64,000 nucleotides of DNA from Aurantimicrobium photophilum (GCF_003194085.1 NZ_CP023994.1:310001-374000); one strand, 5' to 3'; numbered from the stretch's first letter, positions 18,947 through 29,276 are shown. Numbers and translations: made by a program. The notes: generated by a model from the letters alone, not told the origin.

Positions 18947-20071
18947 ATGGCACGACTAACGACGCCCCTGACCGACTTCTACGCGGTTATTCCGGCCGGT
19001 GGAATAGGTTCCCGGCTCTGGCCTTTATCGCGTGCGGATGCCCCGAAGTTCCTGCACGATCTCACTGGTTCGGGTAGTTCCCTGCTCAAGGACACCTGGG
19101 ACCGTTTGGCACCGCTTGCTGGTGAGCAGCGCGTCATGGTTGTCACCGGCCGTGCACACCGCGCAGCAGTAGAAGAACAGCTCCCCGAGCTCGCAGATCT
19201 CAACGTGGTGCTGGAAAGCGAGCCACGCGACTCCTCAGCCGCCATTGGTCTGGCAGCGGCCATTTTGGAAAAGCGCGAGCCTGGAGTCATCATCGGTTCC
19301 TTCGCAGCTGACCACGTGATCAAGGGCACCCGATTCTTCAACATGGCCGTCGCTGAGGCTGTCGAAGCAGCCCGCGCCGGCTTCATTGCCACCATCGGAA
19401 TCGTTCCCACCGAGCCCGCCATCGGATTTGGCTATATCCACGCAACGGAAGAAACTGAGCTGGAAGGTGCTCCTTCAGCGCTCAAGGTCGACTCCTTCGT
19501 GGAAAAGCCCAACGCTCACACTGCTGAGGAATATGTCGAAAGTGGCGACTACCTGTGGAACGCAGGCATGTTCATCACCAAGGCAGCCGTACTTCTCGAA
19601 GAACTAGCCAAGACCCAACCAGAACTTCACGCCGGTGTTGTCGCGCTGGCTGAGGTCTGGGATGACCACGCCAAGCGTGGACCTGCCGTGGACAAGATTT
19701 GGCCGACCCTCAAGAAGATTGCCATCGACTACGCCGTGGCAGAACCTGCGGCTGCCGCCGGCAAGCTCGTCGTCATTCCGGGTGAGTTCGACTGGGATGA
19801 CGTGGGTGACTTTGCCTCGATTGCCAAGCTGCACTCCTCTGGTTACAAGAAGGACCTTGCCATCTTGGGTGAAGGTGCTCGTGTTCTCTCCGATGCTTCC
19901 TCGGGAATCCTCATCACCGACACCGGTCGCACCATCGCACTTGTCGGCGTAAAGGACATTGTTGTTGTTGACACTCCTGATGCTCTGCTGGTCACCACCA
20001 CTGCCAATGCGCAGAAGGTGAAGTCTGTGGTGGATGCCCTGCGCATCTCCGGTCGCGACGACGTTCTTTAA
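18947..20071 (+). CDS. manC: mannose-1-phosphate guanylyltransferase
   Basis: Makes GDP-mannose from mannose 1-phosphate and GTP, supplying mannose for polyprenol-phosphate-mannose and glycans. The 374 residues begin with the nucleotidyltransferase motif PAGGIGSRLWPLSRADAPKF; SFVEKPN and FDWDDVGDF are the sugar-phosphate and metal regions. The protein lacks a fused isomerase domain; manA is separate at 38875. The ATG has only a weak ribosome site and may be leaderless. It is divergent from sdhC, with a 63-bp gap that must hold both promoters. Confidence 0.92.
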   Translation: MARLTTPLTDFYAVIPAGGIGSRLWPLSRADAPKFLHDLTGSGSSLLKDTWDRLAPLAGEQRVMVVTGRAHRAAVEEQLPELADLNVVLESEPRDSSAAIGLAAAILEKREPGVIIGSFAADHVIKGTRFFNMAVAEAVEAARAGFIATIGIVPTEPAIGFGYIHATEETELEGAPSALKVDSFVEKPNAHTAEEYVESGDYLWNAGMFITKAAVLLEELAKTQPELHAGVVALAEVWDDHAKRGPAVDKIWPTLKKIAIDYAVAEPAAAAGKLVVIPGEFDWDDVGDFASIAKLHSSGYKKDLAILGEGARVLSDASSGILITDTGRTIALVGVKDIVVVDTPDALLVTTTANAQKVKSVVDALRISGRDDVL

Positions 20072-20101
20072 CACTTACCCAACCTCCCTTGAAAGAAACC
20101 A

Positions 20102-21223
20102 ATGTCTACTGAATACGTAATTGATGGCGTCGACGTGCGTACCCTGCCCAAGATCTCTCTGCACGATCACCTCGATGGCAGTCTGCGCCCCGCCACCATC
20201 ATTGAGTTGGCGGAGGCAGAAGGTATTGAACTGCCTGTTCTGGATGCTGAAGGTTTAGGTCAGTGGTTTGCTGACCAGTCCAACTCAGGCTCCCTCGTGG
20301 AATATCTCAAGACCTTTGATCTGACCTGTGCTGTGATGCAGACTCGTGAAGGTCTGACCCGCGTTGCCCGCGAGTCCGTGATTGACCTCGCCAACGATGG
20401 CGTGATCTATGGCGAGCTGCGCTGGGCGCCAGAACAGCACCTCACCAAAGGGCTCACGCTGGACCAGGTCGTGGAATACGTTCAAGAAGGAATTGAGCAG
20501 GGCATCGAAGATGCTGCTGCCGATGGCAAGTCCATCCGCATCGGTCAGCTGATCACCGCGATGCGTCACGCAGACCGTAGTCTTGAGATTGCCCAGCTCG
20601 CCGTGCGCCACCGCGATAACGGTGTGGTGGGATTCGATATTGCTGGTGCAGAACTGGGCTTCCCCGCATCTCTTCACAAGGAAGCCTTTGACTATCTCGC
20701 AAGCGAATACTTCCCTGTCACCATCCACGCCGGCGAAGCAGACGGTCGGCCGAGCATCGAGAGTGCAATCAACGACGGACATGCATTGCGATTAGGTCAT
20801 GGTGTTCGGCTGGCAGAAGACATCAGTATTGATGGCTCTGATGAGAACGCCACTTTTGTCTCCCTGGGCTTGCTTTCGCAGTGGGTGAAAGACCGAGGCA
20901 TCACTTTGGAACTTTCTCCTTCTTCAAACCTGCAAACCGGAGCGATTGCTGCCTGGGGTGAGGACATCATGGACCACCCCTTCGATCTGCTGTATCAACT
21001 GGGAATGACTGTCACGGTCAACACTGATAACCGCTTGCAAAGCGGAACATCACTGTCGAGAGAACTGTGGCTCGTTGCTGATGTGTTCGCCTATGGCTTG
21101 GCAGATCTCGAAACCTTCCAGCACAATGCCGCAGCTTCCGCTTTCCTTCCGCTGGAAGACCGCGAAGTGCTCGCCGATGCCATCTCGGATGGCTTCGTTG
21201 AAGCCGTTCAGCTCGCGCGCTAA
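20102..21223 (+). CDS. add: adenosine deaminase
   Basis: Converts adenosine or deoxyadenosine to inosine in purine salvage. The zinc-site motif LHDHLDGSLRP (His21 and His23), VTIHAGEADGRPS, the active-site LGHGVRL, ELSPSSNLQTGA and VTVNTDNRL are all present in 373 residues, so it should be active. It runs toward the purine nucleoside phosphorylase gene, overlapping it by four bases at the 3' ends. The pair covers adenosine to hypoxanthine. Confidence 0.95.
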   Translation: MSTEYVIDGVDVRTLPKISLHDHLDGSLRPATIIELAEAEGIELPVLDAEGLGQWFADQSNSGSLVEYLKTFDLTCAVMQTREGLTRVARESVIDLANDGVIYGELRWAPEQHLTKGLTLDQVVEYVQEGIEQGIEDAAADGKSIRIGQLITAMRHADRSLEIAQLAVRHRDNGVVGFDIAGAELGFPASLHKEAFDYLASEYFPVTIHAGEADGRPSIESAINDGHALRLGHGVRLAEDISIDGSDENATFVSLGLLSQWVKDRGITLELSPSSNLQTGAIAAWGEDIMDHPFDLLYQLGMTVTVNTDNRLQSGTSLSRELWLVADVFAYGLADLETFQHNAAASAFLPLEDREVLADAISDGFVEAVQLAR

Positions 21224-22074
21224 ATACGTTCGAGTATCTTTGCCAGTAAATCGCTGACGCGAGGTTCTGCTTTCGTGCCTGCCTCGACGACTTCGCGGTG
21301 CGATAGGGGAGTGGGCGAGATTCCTGCTGCTTGGTTCGTAATCAAGGTAAGGCCTAGGACTTCCATTCCAGCTTGTTTAGCCGCCATTGCCTCCAAGGCA
21401 ACCGATGCTCCGACCAAGTCTGCTCCATAGCCACGCAACATCTGGATTTCTGCTGCCGTCTCATATTGCGGCCCTGGGACTTGAGCGAGCACTCCTTCGC
21501 CGAGTGAAGGGTCGACGCTCTGAGCTAGTTCACGAAGTGCGGGTGTGTAGATATTCGTCATGTCGATGAAGGTTGCACCCTCGATGGGAGTAGTGCCGGT
21601 GAGGTTGAGGTGGTCCTTGATGAGCACCGGGGTGCCTGGCTGCCAAGCGGGACGGATGCCCCCTGCCCCATTGGTGAGCACCATTGTCTTGGCACCCGCT
21701 GCCGCAGCGGTTCTGACACTGTGCACCACACGGCGCACAAAACCTGGGGTCCCACCGCCTTCATAAAGGTGTGTTCTGGCACCAATCACCAACAGGCGCT
21801 TATTGCTGGGAAGAATCACACTGCGAATGGTGCCCAGGTGTCCAGCAATGCCTGAGGCACTGAAGCCCGTGATCTCTTCGGCGGGGATTTCCTCGGTGGT
21901 CTTGCCAATCACGTCTACGACGGCGCCCCAGCCAGAACCCAGAGTCAAGGCGATGTCATGGTGGCCGATGCCGGTGGCAACGGCAATCTCAAAGGCGGCC
22001 TGCTTGGCTATTTCAGCAGGATCTTGGGAAGGGTCTTCCAGTGGGTTGAAACCCCACTCACCTGCGTTCGACAT
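21220..22074 (-). CDS. purine nucleoside phosphorylase
   Basis: Phosphorolysis of inosine or guanosine to base plus ribose 1-phosphate. The 284-residue size and the motifs TLGSGWGAVVD (44-54), GARTHLYEGG, TNGAGGIRPAWQPGT and GPQYETAAEIQ match the trimeric PNP class typical of actinobacteria. The gene faces add and is divergent from the LpdA-like gene, 39 bp away. Nothing unusual in the active site. Confidence 0.93.
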   Translation of the reverse strand: MSNAGEWGFNPLEDPSQDPAEIAKQAAFEIAVATGIGHHDIALTLGSGWGAVVDVIGKTTEEIPAEEITGFSASGIAGHLGTIRSVILPSNKRLLVIGARTHLYEGGGTPGFVRRVVHSVRTAAAAGAKTMVLTNGAGGIRPAWQPGTPVLIKDHLNLTGTTPIEGATFIDMTNIYTPALRELAQSVDPSLGEGVLAQVPGPQYETAAEIQMLRGYGADLVGASVALEAMAAKQAGMEVLGLTLITNQAAGISPTPLSHREVVEAGTKAEPRVSDLLAKILERI

Positions 22075-22113
22075 ACGCCCAGCCTATTGCTCTCGTAGTG
22101 CGAGAATAAGGGC

Positions 22114-23550
22114 ATGGCTTTTGAGTTTGAACGCAAGCAGCGCATTGCAATTTTGGGGGGTGGCCCCGGTGGCTACGAAGCAGCACTGGCAGCAGCCCAG
22201 CTCGGAGCAGAAGTAACCCTCATTGAACGCTCGGGTGTCGGTGGCTCAGCCGTTCTCACCGATGTTGTTCCTTCCAAGACTCTCATCGCCACCGCTGAGT
22301 TCACCTCCACACTGGAACGCTCGGATGAGCTGGGTGTGCAGTACTACGTCAAAGGTGACGACGGTAAAGCACGCAAGCCTGAAGTCTCTATCAACCTCGC
22401 CACAGTGAACAAGCGTCTCTTAGGGCTAGCTCACGACACATCTGAAGACATGCAAAAGGCTCTCAAGAAGGCTGGTGTGAACTTCATTCCAGGCCACGGT
22501 CGCCTCGATGGCACTCACGCCGTGATTGCTGCCACCGGTCCTGGTGGCACTGATTTTGACCGCATTGAAGCAGACACCATCATTGTCTCCGTCGGGGCAA
22601 GCCCTCGTGTTCTCGACACCGCCAAGCCTGATGGTGAGCGCATCCTCACCTGGACACAGCTCTATAACTTGACCGAACTACCTGAGCACATGATTGTGGT
22701 CGGCTCTGGTGTGACCGGTGCGGAGTTTGCTTCTGCTTATTCATCTTTGGGTTCCAAAGTGACCTTGGTCTCCAGCCGCGACACCGTGCTTCCTGGCGAA
22801 GATGCGGATGCAGCTGCCGTATTGGAAGAAGTCTTTATTCGGCGAGGCATGACGCTCATGTCGAAAGCACGCATGGAAAAGGTCGAGCGCACCGACACCG
22901 GTGTGAAGGTGACGCTTGCTGATGGTCAGACCATTGACGGAAGTCACTGTTTGATCGCTGTGGGATCCATTCCCAACACGGCAGGTCTTGGCTTAGAAGA
23001 AGCAGGCGTTGAACTGGATAGTGCCGGCCGCATCGTGGTCAACCGTGTTGCCCGTTCTTCTGTTCCCAACATTTATGGTGTGGGGGACTGCTCAGCTGCT
23101 TTGCCCCTGGCTTCTGTGGCGATGATGCAAGGTCGCACGGCGGCCTTCCACGCCCTCGGTGACGCTGTGACCCCGTTTGATGAGCGCAACGTGGCTGCGA
23201 ACATCTTTACTCAGCCTGAGGTTGCCTCGGTGGGTTGGAGTCAAGCAGAAATCGAAGCGGGCATCATTCGAGGTACTGTTTTCAAACTTCCCTTGACCGC
23301 AAACCCCCGCGCCAAAATGCAGGGTATTCGAGATGGATTCGTCAAGCTCATCACCACGACCACCTCTCGCACCGTGATCGGTGGAGTCATCGTGGCACCG
23401 CGCGCATCAGAACTCATCTTCCCGCTTGCGCTCGCCGTGGAGCACCGCCTGACCGTCGATGACGTGGCCAAGAGCTTCGCTATCTACCCCTCCATCGCAG
23501 GAAGCATTGTGGATGCAGCTCGTGCCCTGCACGCCGTGGAGCACAAGTAA
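22114..23550 (+). CDS. lpdA: LpdA-like flavoprotein (NAD(P)H-quinone dehydrogenase type)
   Basis: FAD-dependent pyridine-nucleotide oxidoreductase, 478 residues. The FAD motif GGGPGGYEAAL (15-25), the NAD(P) motif VVGSGVTGAEFAS and the second FAD motif NIYGVGDCSAAL are present. The redox-disulfide site of dihydrolipoamide dehydrogenase is replaced: residues 41-55 read GVGGSAVLTDVVPSK, with both cysteines absent. The C-terminal His-Glu dyad region is also changed (AIYPSIAGS). That fits LpdA (Rv3303c) of M. tuberculosis, a quinone reductase and not a lipoamide dehydrogenase, although that protein keeps one cysteine as I recall it. An 18-bp-stem terminator follows. Confidence 0.85.
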   Translation: MAFEFERKQRIAILGGGPGGYEAALAAAQLGAEVTLIERSGVGGSAVLTDVVPSKTLIATAEFTSTLERSDELGVQYYVKGDDGKARKPEVSINLATVNKRLLGLAHDTSEDMQKALKKAGVNFIPGHGRLDGTHAVIAATGPGGTDFDRIEADTIIVSVGASPRVLDTAKPDGERILTWTQLYNLTELPEHMIVVGSGVTGAEFASAYSSLGSKVTLVSSRDTVLPGEDADAAAVLEEVFIRRGMTLMSKARMEKVERTDTGVKVTLADGQTIDGSHCLIAVGSIPNTAGLGLEEAGVELDSAGRIVVNRVARSSVPNIYGVGDCSAALPLASVAMMQGRTAAFHALGDAVTPFDERNVAANIFTQPEVASVGWSQAEIEAGIIRGTVFKLPLTANPRAKMQGIRDGFVKLITTTTSRTVIGGVIVAPRASELIFPLALAVEHRLTVDDVAKSFAIYPSIAGSIVDAARALHAVEHK

Positions 23551-23566
23551 CAGTCAAGATTCGAAA

Positions 23567-23606
23567 ACGATGAAGGCCCGCTGAGAATTCAGCGGGCCTT
23601 CATCGT
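23567..23606. terminator. bidirectional terminator between the LpdA-like and carboxylase genes
   Basis: A perfect 18-bp stem with loop GAAT: the left arm is 23567-23584 (starts ACGATGAAGG) and the right arm 23589-23606. A T-rich tract follows on the plus strand. It separates two convergent genes and likely serves both. Confidence 0.9.
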
Positions 23607-23617
23607 TGTTTCAATAA

Positions 23618-25393
23618 TTATTCGGCGTCGTCAATGTTGAGCAGAACGTGACCGTTAGACACAGTCTGACCAATCTCTGCATTGATACCGGAGATAACAC
23701 CGTCCTTGTGTGCTTCGACGGGTTGTTCCATCTTCATCGCTTCAAGGACAAGAATGAGATCACCCTTGACGACCTTTTGGCCTTCTTCAACTGCGATCTT
23801 CACGACAGTTGCCTGCATGGGAGCCTTCACGGTTGCGCCGCCGGCGCCACCGACTGCGTGGGAAGCCATCTTGCGCACAGGAGCAGGTCCCTGTGTTGCG
23901 AGGTCTGCGTTGTTTGCACGGAGAAGCTTGGCGGGCAAAGAAACTTCGATGCGACGGTCGTCCACCTCGATGGTGACATGCTGACGCTTAGCCAGAGAAG
24001 GGGTCTCCTCAGCTTCACCACTCCAGGGCTCGATGTCGTTAACGAACTCTGTTTCGATCCAGCGGGTATAAACGGAGAACGGCTTGTCACCTTCGGGAGC
24101 GAACGCAGGGTCGCGCACGATCTTGCGGTGGAAGGGAAGCACGGTGGGAAGACCAGCAACCTCAAACTCATCCAAAGCGCGACGTGAACGCTCGAGAGCT
24201 TCTTCACGAGTAGCTCCGGTGACGATCAGCTTGGCCAAAAGAGAGTCGAACGATCCGGAGATGACGTCACCTGCGGTGACACCGGAGTCCACGCGAACGC
24301 CTGGACCGCCGGGTGCACGGAAAACGTGCACAGGACCTGGTGCAGGAAGGAAGTTGCGTCCACCATCTTCACCGTTGATACGGAACTCAAAGGAGTGGCC
24401 GGTGACTACGGGGTCTGGGTAATCCAGCACGCCACCTTCGGCGATGCGGAACTGTTCACGAACCAGGTCAATACCGGTGACTTCTTCAGACACAGGGTGC
24501 TCAACCTGGAGGCGGGTGTTCACCTCGAGGAAAGAAACAGTTCCGTCCTTACCAATGAGGAATTCACACGTGCCAGCACCGAGGTAACCCACCTCTTTGA
24601 GGATGGCCTTAGATGCCCGGTAGAGCTCAGTGGTCTGTGCTTCAGTGAGGAAGGGAGCAGGGGCTTCTTCAACGAGCTTCTGGTGACGACGCTGCAGTGA
24701 GCAGTCACGGGTCGAGACAACGACGACGTTTCCGTGCGCATCAGCAAGACACTGGGTCTCTACGTGACGAGGCTCGTCGAGGTACTTCTCCACGAAACAT
24801 TCACCGCGACCGAAAGCAGCGATGGCTTCACGAGTTGCGGACTCGAAGAGCTCTGCTACTTCTTCACGATTGCGAGCAACCTTGAGGCCACGGCCACCAC
24901 CACCGAATGCCGCCTTGATGGCAACGGGCAGACCGTGGATGTCGACGAAGTCGAGAACTTCTTCAGCACCCGAGACGGGGTTGATGGTTCCAGGAGCAAG
25001 AGGAGCCCCCACCTTCTCTGCTACGTGACGAGCAGAAACCTTGTCACCGAGCTGTTCGATTGCTTCGGGGCTGGGGCCAATCCAAATCAGGCCAGCTGCC
25101 TGCACCTTGCGGGCAAAGTCAGCGTTCTCAGCCAGGAAGCCATAGCCGGGGTGAACCGCATTCGCACCGGACTTGCGGGCAACTGCCAAGATCTTGTCGA
25201 TGACCAGGTAGGTCTCGGCACTGGTGGTGCCGTTCAGTGCATACGCCTCGTCTGCGAGCTTGGCATGCAGGGCGTTAATGTCTTGGTCGGCATAGACGGC
25301 GACGGAACCAATTCCGTAGTCTCTGGCTGCACGAATGATGCGAACGGCGATCTCGCCACGGTTCGCAATGAGGACCTTTGTAATGCGGGACAT
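23618..25393 (-). CDS. accA3: acyl-CoA carboxylase alpha subunit (biotin carboxylase + BCCP)
   Basis: Carboxylates biotin with bicarbonate and ATP and carries it on a fused BCCP domain, for malonyl/methylmalonyl-CoA synthesis. The 591 residues show the biotin-carboxylase ATP-grasp ([45 protein letters not shown]) at about 1-450 and a biotinyl domain at about 520-590 with EAMKMEQ, biotin on Lys554. The layout is the actinobacterial AccA3 type. The epsilon and beta subunits and the biotin ligase lie downstream in the window, making a near-complete complex locus. The accA3 symbol is by analogy. Confidence 0.92.
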   Translation of the reverse strand: MSRITKVLIANRGEIAVRIIRAARDYGIGSVAVYADQDINALHAKLADEAYALNGTTSAETYLVIDKILAVARKSGANAVHPGYGFLAENADFARKVQAAGLIWIGPSPEAIEQLGDKVSARHVAEKVGAPLAPGTINPVSGAEEVLDFVDIHGLPVAIKAAFGGGGRGLKVARNREEVAELFESATREAIAAFGRGECFVEKYLDEPRHVETQCLADAHGNVVVVSTRDCSLQRRHQKLVEEAPAPFLTEAQTTELYRASKAILKEVGYLGAGTCEFLIGKDGTVSFLEVNTRLQVEHPVSEEVTGIDLVREQFRIAEGGVLDYPDPVVTGHSFEFRINGEDGGRNFLPAPGPVHVFRAPGGPGVRVDSGVTAGDVISGSFDSLLAKLIVTGATREEALERSRRALDEFEVAGLPTVLPFHRKIVRDPAFAPEGDKPFSVYTRWIETEFVNDIEPWSGEAEETPSLAKRQHVTIEVDDRRIEVSLPAKLLRANNADLATQGPAPVRKMASHAVGGAGGATVKAPMQATVVKIAVEEGQKVVKGDLILVLEAMKMEQPVEAHKDGVISGINAEIGQTVSNGHVLLNIDDAE

Positions 25394-25479
25394 AGTCCCC
25401 AGCCTAGTAAGACAGAGGCCTCTTCAGTTGGGCATCTACGACAAAAAAGTCCGCGAGTCGTGAACGATGCCTACAACGC

Positions 25480-26106
25480 CTATTTGATCCAGAGTTCAGG
25501 CCAGAACACGTCCAGCTTGCTCGCCATCCGGCGAAGTGCGGGAACGGAGACTCCGACCACAGTCGAGGGGTCACCGTCGATGCGGTCAATAAAGGCAGCC
25601 CCCAGAGAATCAATCGTGAACGCACCAGCCACTTTCAGCGGTTCTCCCGAGGAAATATAGGCTTCCAGCTCGGCATCAGAGATATCTGAAGAGAATGTCA
25701 CCTCGGCAACAGTGACCTCTCCGACCGCAGAGTTCAGCCGACCACCACGGTGATCAATCATCCAGTGGCCTGAAAACAACTGCCCGGTGCGACCGCGTTG
25801 CTTCTGCCAGCGCTCCAATGCAACTTCGGGAGTGTGGGGTTTGCCATAGGTCACACCATCGAGCACAAATGCTGAGTCGCCGCCGAGAACCAAACCATCT
25901 ATATCGGGATTCAATACCGCTTCAGCTTTGGCTTGAGCAAGGAGTTGAACCATCTCTGCTGGAGCAAGTGAGCCGCCTGCAGCTGCCTCGGCAGCGGCAA
26001 CAGCGGCGTCTTCATCGACCTCGCTGGGGACCACGATCGGCTCAATTCCGGAGCTGCGTAGAGTCGCTAATCGTGCAGGAGAGGTGGATGCGAGATAGAA
26101 GCGCAC
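25480..26106 (-). CDS. maf: Maf-family nucleoside triphosphate pyrophosphatase
   Basis: Hydrolyses non-canonical or modified nucleoside triphosphates to monophosphates (house-cleaning, linked to septum formation). The fold starts RFYLASTSPARLATLRSSG (Maf SxSPRR-like motif) and contains GLVLGGDSAFVLDG with the catalytic Asp, plus ALERWQKQRGRTGQLFSG. I chose GTG at 26106, which gives 208 residues and begins directly at the domain. The open frame continues to 26259, but that part overlaps the divergent methyltransferase gene and has no family similarity. In mycobacteria Maf also lies between carboxylase genes. Confidence 0.88.
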   Translation of the reverse strand: MRFYLASTSPARLATLRSSGIEPIVVPSEVDEDAAVAAAEAAAGGSLAPAEMVQLLAQAKAEAVLNPDIDGLVLGGDSAFVLDGVTYGKPHTPEVALERWQKQRGRTGQLFSGHWMIDHRGGRLNSAVGEVTVAEVTFSSDISDAELEAYISSGEPLKVAGAFTIDSLGAAFIDRIDGDPSTVVGVSVPALRRMASKLDVFWPELWIK

Positions 26107-26139
26107 GTACACGCCTTTCAAATATGGAAAGCTCGAACT

Positions 26140-27441
26140 ATGGCACACAGTAAAACACAGAGAAATGTTTCCACCTCTCGAGGTTCCGAGTTCGTGGGCA
26201 CAGTCTGTGAGCTCGACATTACCAATGTCGCTCACGGTGGTGTTTTTGTCGCCCGTCACGAGGGCCGTGTCATTTTCGTCGCAGACACTCTCCCAGGTGA
26301 GCGTGTGCTCGCCCGCATCACCGATGCGTCACAGAAAAGCTTCTGGCGTGCTGACACAGTTGAAGTGTTGACAACTTCTGCTGACCGCCAAGAACACATC
26401 TGGTCGGCAGCGAGTGTGAACCGCGACCCTGCACAGCGAGCAGGTGGTGCTGAGTTTGGCCACATCAAGTTGGCTACTCAGCGCGACCTCAAAGCTTTTG
26501 TTCTTGAAGACTCCCTTTCTCGCATGGGCAAGATCGAGCGCCGGGTCGAGGTTGAAGCGCTCGAGGGTGACGACGAATCCCAGGGCACCGGTTGGCGCAC
26601 GCGCGTGCGCCTGCACGTCGACGCCGATGGCAAGGTTGGCCCCTATGCCGCCCGCAGCCATAACATCATCGAGGTGGAAGATCTTCCCCTCGCTGCCTCG
26701 CGCATTGCCGAGCTCGCTCCGTTCGGTCAGCGCATTCCGGGTATTGATTTCATTGATCTGGTTGGCCCCACCGGCGACTCAGCGCGTGCCATTGCTGGAA
26801 ACATCGACACAGGTAAAAACAAGAAGCGACCTGCTCCCGAACCCATCACGGAGATCGTGGGCAAGCGTGCGTTCAAGGTGGATGTGCGCGGCTTCTGGCA
26901 GGTACACCGCCATGCTGCCGCCACGCTGTCCGAAGCCGTGAGCTCCGTCATTGACGAGGCCCTTTTTGACCCTCGTGCTGCAAACCATGACCTCTATGGT
27001 GGCGTCGGTTTGTTCGCAGCCGCCGTAGGTGACCGTTTCGGTTCAACTACCCGCATGACTTCTGTCGAGTCCGATGAGATGGCCACCGAGTATGCACTCG
27101 ACAACTTGGCCGAATGGGTTGGTGCACGTGCAGTAACTGCACGAGTTGACCGCTACCTCGACAGCGTCCGCCGTGATCTCAACGCCGTGGAGAAGGCTCG
27201 CTATGCCGCAGCCACGATTGTGCTTGACCCACCACGTGCAGGTGCCGGCAAAGAGGTTGTGAACTCTCTTGCTGAGCTCTCACCAGCGCAGCTGGTGTAT
27301 GTGGCGTGCGACCCTGTCGCGCTTGCGCGCGACGTGGCACTGTTCGCCGAGCGTGGCTACCAGCTCGAAGAATTGCGTGCGTTCGATCTGTTCCCGAACA
27401 CTCACCACGTTGAAGCGGTTGCCCGCTTCGTGAAGAACTAG
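26140..27441 (+). CDS. TRAM-domain class I RNA methyltransferase (RlmD/TrmA-like), no Fe-S cysteines
   Basis: SAM-dependent RNA (uracil-5) methyltransferase-like protein of 433 residues. An N-terminal TRAM RNA-binding domain (about 18-80, VAHGGVFVARHEGRV) is followed by the Rossmann methyltransferase domain with DLYGGVGLFAAAVG (SAM loop), VLDPPRAGAGKEV and VYVACDPVALARD, where the Cys is the expected nucleophile. The four cysteines that bind a 4Fe-4S cluster in RlmD are absent; the matching region reads RDPAQRAGGAEFGHI. Only two cysteines exist in the whole protein. The precise target base is unknown. Convergent with the epsilon-subunit gene, three bases apart. Confidence 0.85.
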   Translation: MAHSKTQRNVSTSRGSEFVGTVCELDITNVAHGGVFVARHEGRVIFVADTLPGERVLARITDASQKSFWRADTVEVLTTSADRQEHIWSAASVNRDPAQRAGGAEFGHIKLATQRDLKAFVLEDSLSRMGKIERRVEVEALEGDDESQGTGWRTRVRLHVDADGKVGPYAARSHNIIEVEDLPLAASRIAELAPFGQRIPGIDFIDLVGPTGDSARAIAGNIDTGKNKKRPAPEPITEIVGKRAFKVDVRGFWQVHRHAAATLSEAVSSVIDEALFDPRAANHDLYGGVGLFAAAVGDRFGSTTRMTSVESDEMATEYALDNLAEWVGARAVTARVDRYLDSVRRDLNAVEKARYAAATIVLDPPRAGAGKEVVNSLAELSPAQLVYVACDPVALARDVALFAERGYQLEELRAFDLFPNTHHVEAVARFVKN

Positions 27442-27444
27442 AAC

Positions 27445-27660
27445 TTACTTCCCGAAGTCCCAGCCAAAGCGGCGTGAGCCACCCTTGATGTCTTCGCGGA
27501 TGCCACGCTGAGACTTCTGCCAGGCACTCATGCCAGCGCCTTGAACCTCGTGCTCAATCGCTGATTCTTCTTCGATCTGTGCATCGAGGACGGCAAGCAC
27601 AGCAGCCTTCTCCTCAGGGCTGACGCCCTGAGTGAGGAAGCGCACGTTCTCGAGCGTCAC
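27445..27660 (-). CDS. accE: acyl-CoA carboxylase epsilon subunit
   Basis: A 71-residue small subunit typical of actinobacterial acyl-CoA carboxylases, stabilising the alpha-beta holoenzyme. The N-terminal strand [20 protein letters not shown] and the C-terminal [12 protein letters not shown] with GWDFGK fit the AccE family. The start is GTG at 27660, overlapping the beta-subunit stop (GTGA), which supports both the start and its identity as part of the complex. Confidence 0.9.
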   Translation of the reverse strand: MTLENVRFLTQGVSPEEKAAVLAVLDAQIEEESAIEHEVQGAGMSAWQKSQRGIREDIKGGSRRFGWDFGK

Positions 27661-29276
27661 AGTGGGATGTTTCCGTGCTTCTTGGGAGGCAGGCTCGCAC
27701 GCTTACCGCGTAAGGCACGCAGTGCCTTTGTCACGGCAACACGGGTCTGTGCTGGCTCAATCACACCGTCGAGCTCTCCACGCTCTGCGGCGAGGAAGGG
27801 GCTTGCCACGTTGTAGGTGTATTCGTTGGCGAGCTTGGTGCGGACGGCATTGACGTCTGCGCCTTCCTCTTCAGCCTTCTTGATTTCACCGCGGTAAAGA
27901 ATGTTGACGGCACCCTGACCACCCATAACCGCGATCTCTGCGGTGGGCCAAGCCAGGTTGATGTCAGCACCGAGTTGCTTGGAACCCATCACGATGTAGG
28001 CGCCACCATACGCCTTGCGGGTGATGACGGTCACGAGAGGAACGGTTGCTTCCGAGTAGGCGTAGAGCAGCTTGGCGCCACGACGAATCACGCCAGCCCA
28101 TTCTTGGTCGGTTCCGGGAAGGTATCCGGGAACGTCCACCAGGGTCAGGATGGGGATCGAGAAAGCGTCGCAGAAGCGAACGAAACGGGACGCCTTTTCA
28201 CCGGCTTCAATGTTGAGGGTTCCGGCCATCTGAGAAGGCTGGTTTGCCACGACACCGACGGTGCGACCCTCCACGCGGGAGAAGCCGATCACGATGTTGG
28301 GAGCAAACAGTGCCTGGACTTCGAGGAAGTCACCGTTGTCTGCGATGCCGCGAATGACTTCGTGCACGTCGTAAGGCTGGTTGGTGCTGTCGGGAATGAG
28401 CGTGTTGAGTTTCTTGTCCTCATCCGTGATCTCGAGTTCAACCTCGGACTCATAAACGGGAAGCTCTGCCATGTTGTTATCCGGCAGGAAGCCGACCAAC
28501 GTGCGAGCGTAATCGAGAGCGTCGCTCTCGTCTGCTGCGAGGTAGTGGGAAACACCAGAAACGGTGTTGTGGGTCAGTGCGCCACCGAGCTCTTCGAAGC
28601 CCACCTCTTCACCGGTCACGGTCTTGATCACGTCAGGACCGGTCACGAACATGTGGCTGGTCTTGTCCACCATGATGACGAAGTCGGTCAGTGCGGGGGA
28701 GTACACAGCACCACCGGCCGCAGGGCCCATGATGATGGAGATCTGAGGAATCACACCTGAAGCTGCAGTGTTGCGACGGAAGATTTCTCCGTACTTACCC
28801 AGGGCAACAACACCCTCTTGGATACGAGCTCCACCGGAGTCCAAGATGCCGAGGATAGGAACGCCCGTCTTGATGGCGAGGTCCATGACCTTGATGATCT
28901 TTTCACCGGCTACTTCACCCAAGGATCCACCGAACACGGTGAAGTCCTGCGAGTAAACAGCAACCTGGCGGCCGTGAATTGTTCCGGTACCGGTGACGAC
29001 AGCGTCACCGTAGGGACGGTTCTTGTCCATGCCAAAAGCGGTAGTGCGGTGACGCACGTATTCGTCCAGCTCTACAAAGGAACCGGGGTCGAGAAGTTCT
29101 TCGATGCGCTCACGGGCAGTCATCTTGCCCTTGGCGTGCTGCTTCTCAGCTGCCTTGGCACCGTTCTCAATAACTGCTTCGTTGTAGCGTGCCTTCAGAT
29201 CGGCAAGCTTTCCAGCAGTAGTGAAGGGGTCGATAGATTTCGCGTTTTCAGTCACGCTTTTCACTCTACTTGCCAT
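27657..29276 (-). CDS. accD5: acyl-CoA (propionyl/acetyl-CoA) carboxylase beta subunit
   Basis: Carboxyltransferase subunit moving CO2 from biotin to acetyl- or propionyl-CoA. The 539 residues show two crotonase-like halves: [13 protein letters not shown] and [13 protein letters not shown] in the first, [20 protein letters not shown] and [13 protein letters not shown] in the second. The glycine-rich oxyanion-hole segments are intact. The accD5 symbol is by synteny only (next to birA and accE); substrate preference cannot be read from the sequence. Confidence 0.92.
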   Translation of the reverse strand: MASRVKSVTENAKSIDPFTTAGKLADLKARYNEAVIENGAKAAEKQHAKGKMTARERIEELLDPGSFVELDEYVRHRTTAFGMDKNRPYGDAVVTGTGTIHGRQVAVYSQDFTVFGGSLGEVAGEKIIKVMDLAIKTGVPILGILDSGGARIQEGVVALGKYGEIFRRNTAASGVIPQISIIMGPAAGGAVYSPALTDFVIMVDKTSHMFVTGPDVIKTVTGEEVGFEELGGALTHNTVSGVSHYLAADESDALDYARTLVGFLPDNNMAELPVYESEVELEITDEDKKLNTLIPDSTNQPYDVHEVIRGIADNGDFLEVQALFAPNIVIGFSRVEGRTVGVVANQPSQMAGTLNIEAGEKASRFVRFCDAFSIPILTLVDVPGYLPGTDQEWAGVIRRGAKLLYAYSEATVPLVTVITRKAYGGAYIVMGSKQLGADINLAWPTAEIAVMGGQGAVNILYRGEIKKAEEEGADVNAVRTKLANEYTYNVASPFLAAERGELDGVIEPAQTRVAVTKALRALRGKRASLPPKKHGNIPL

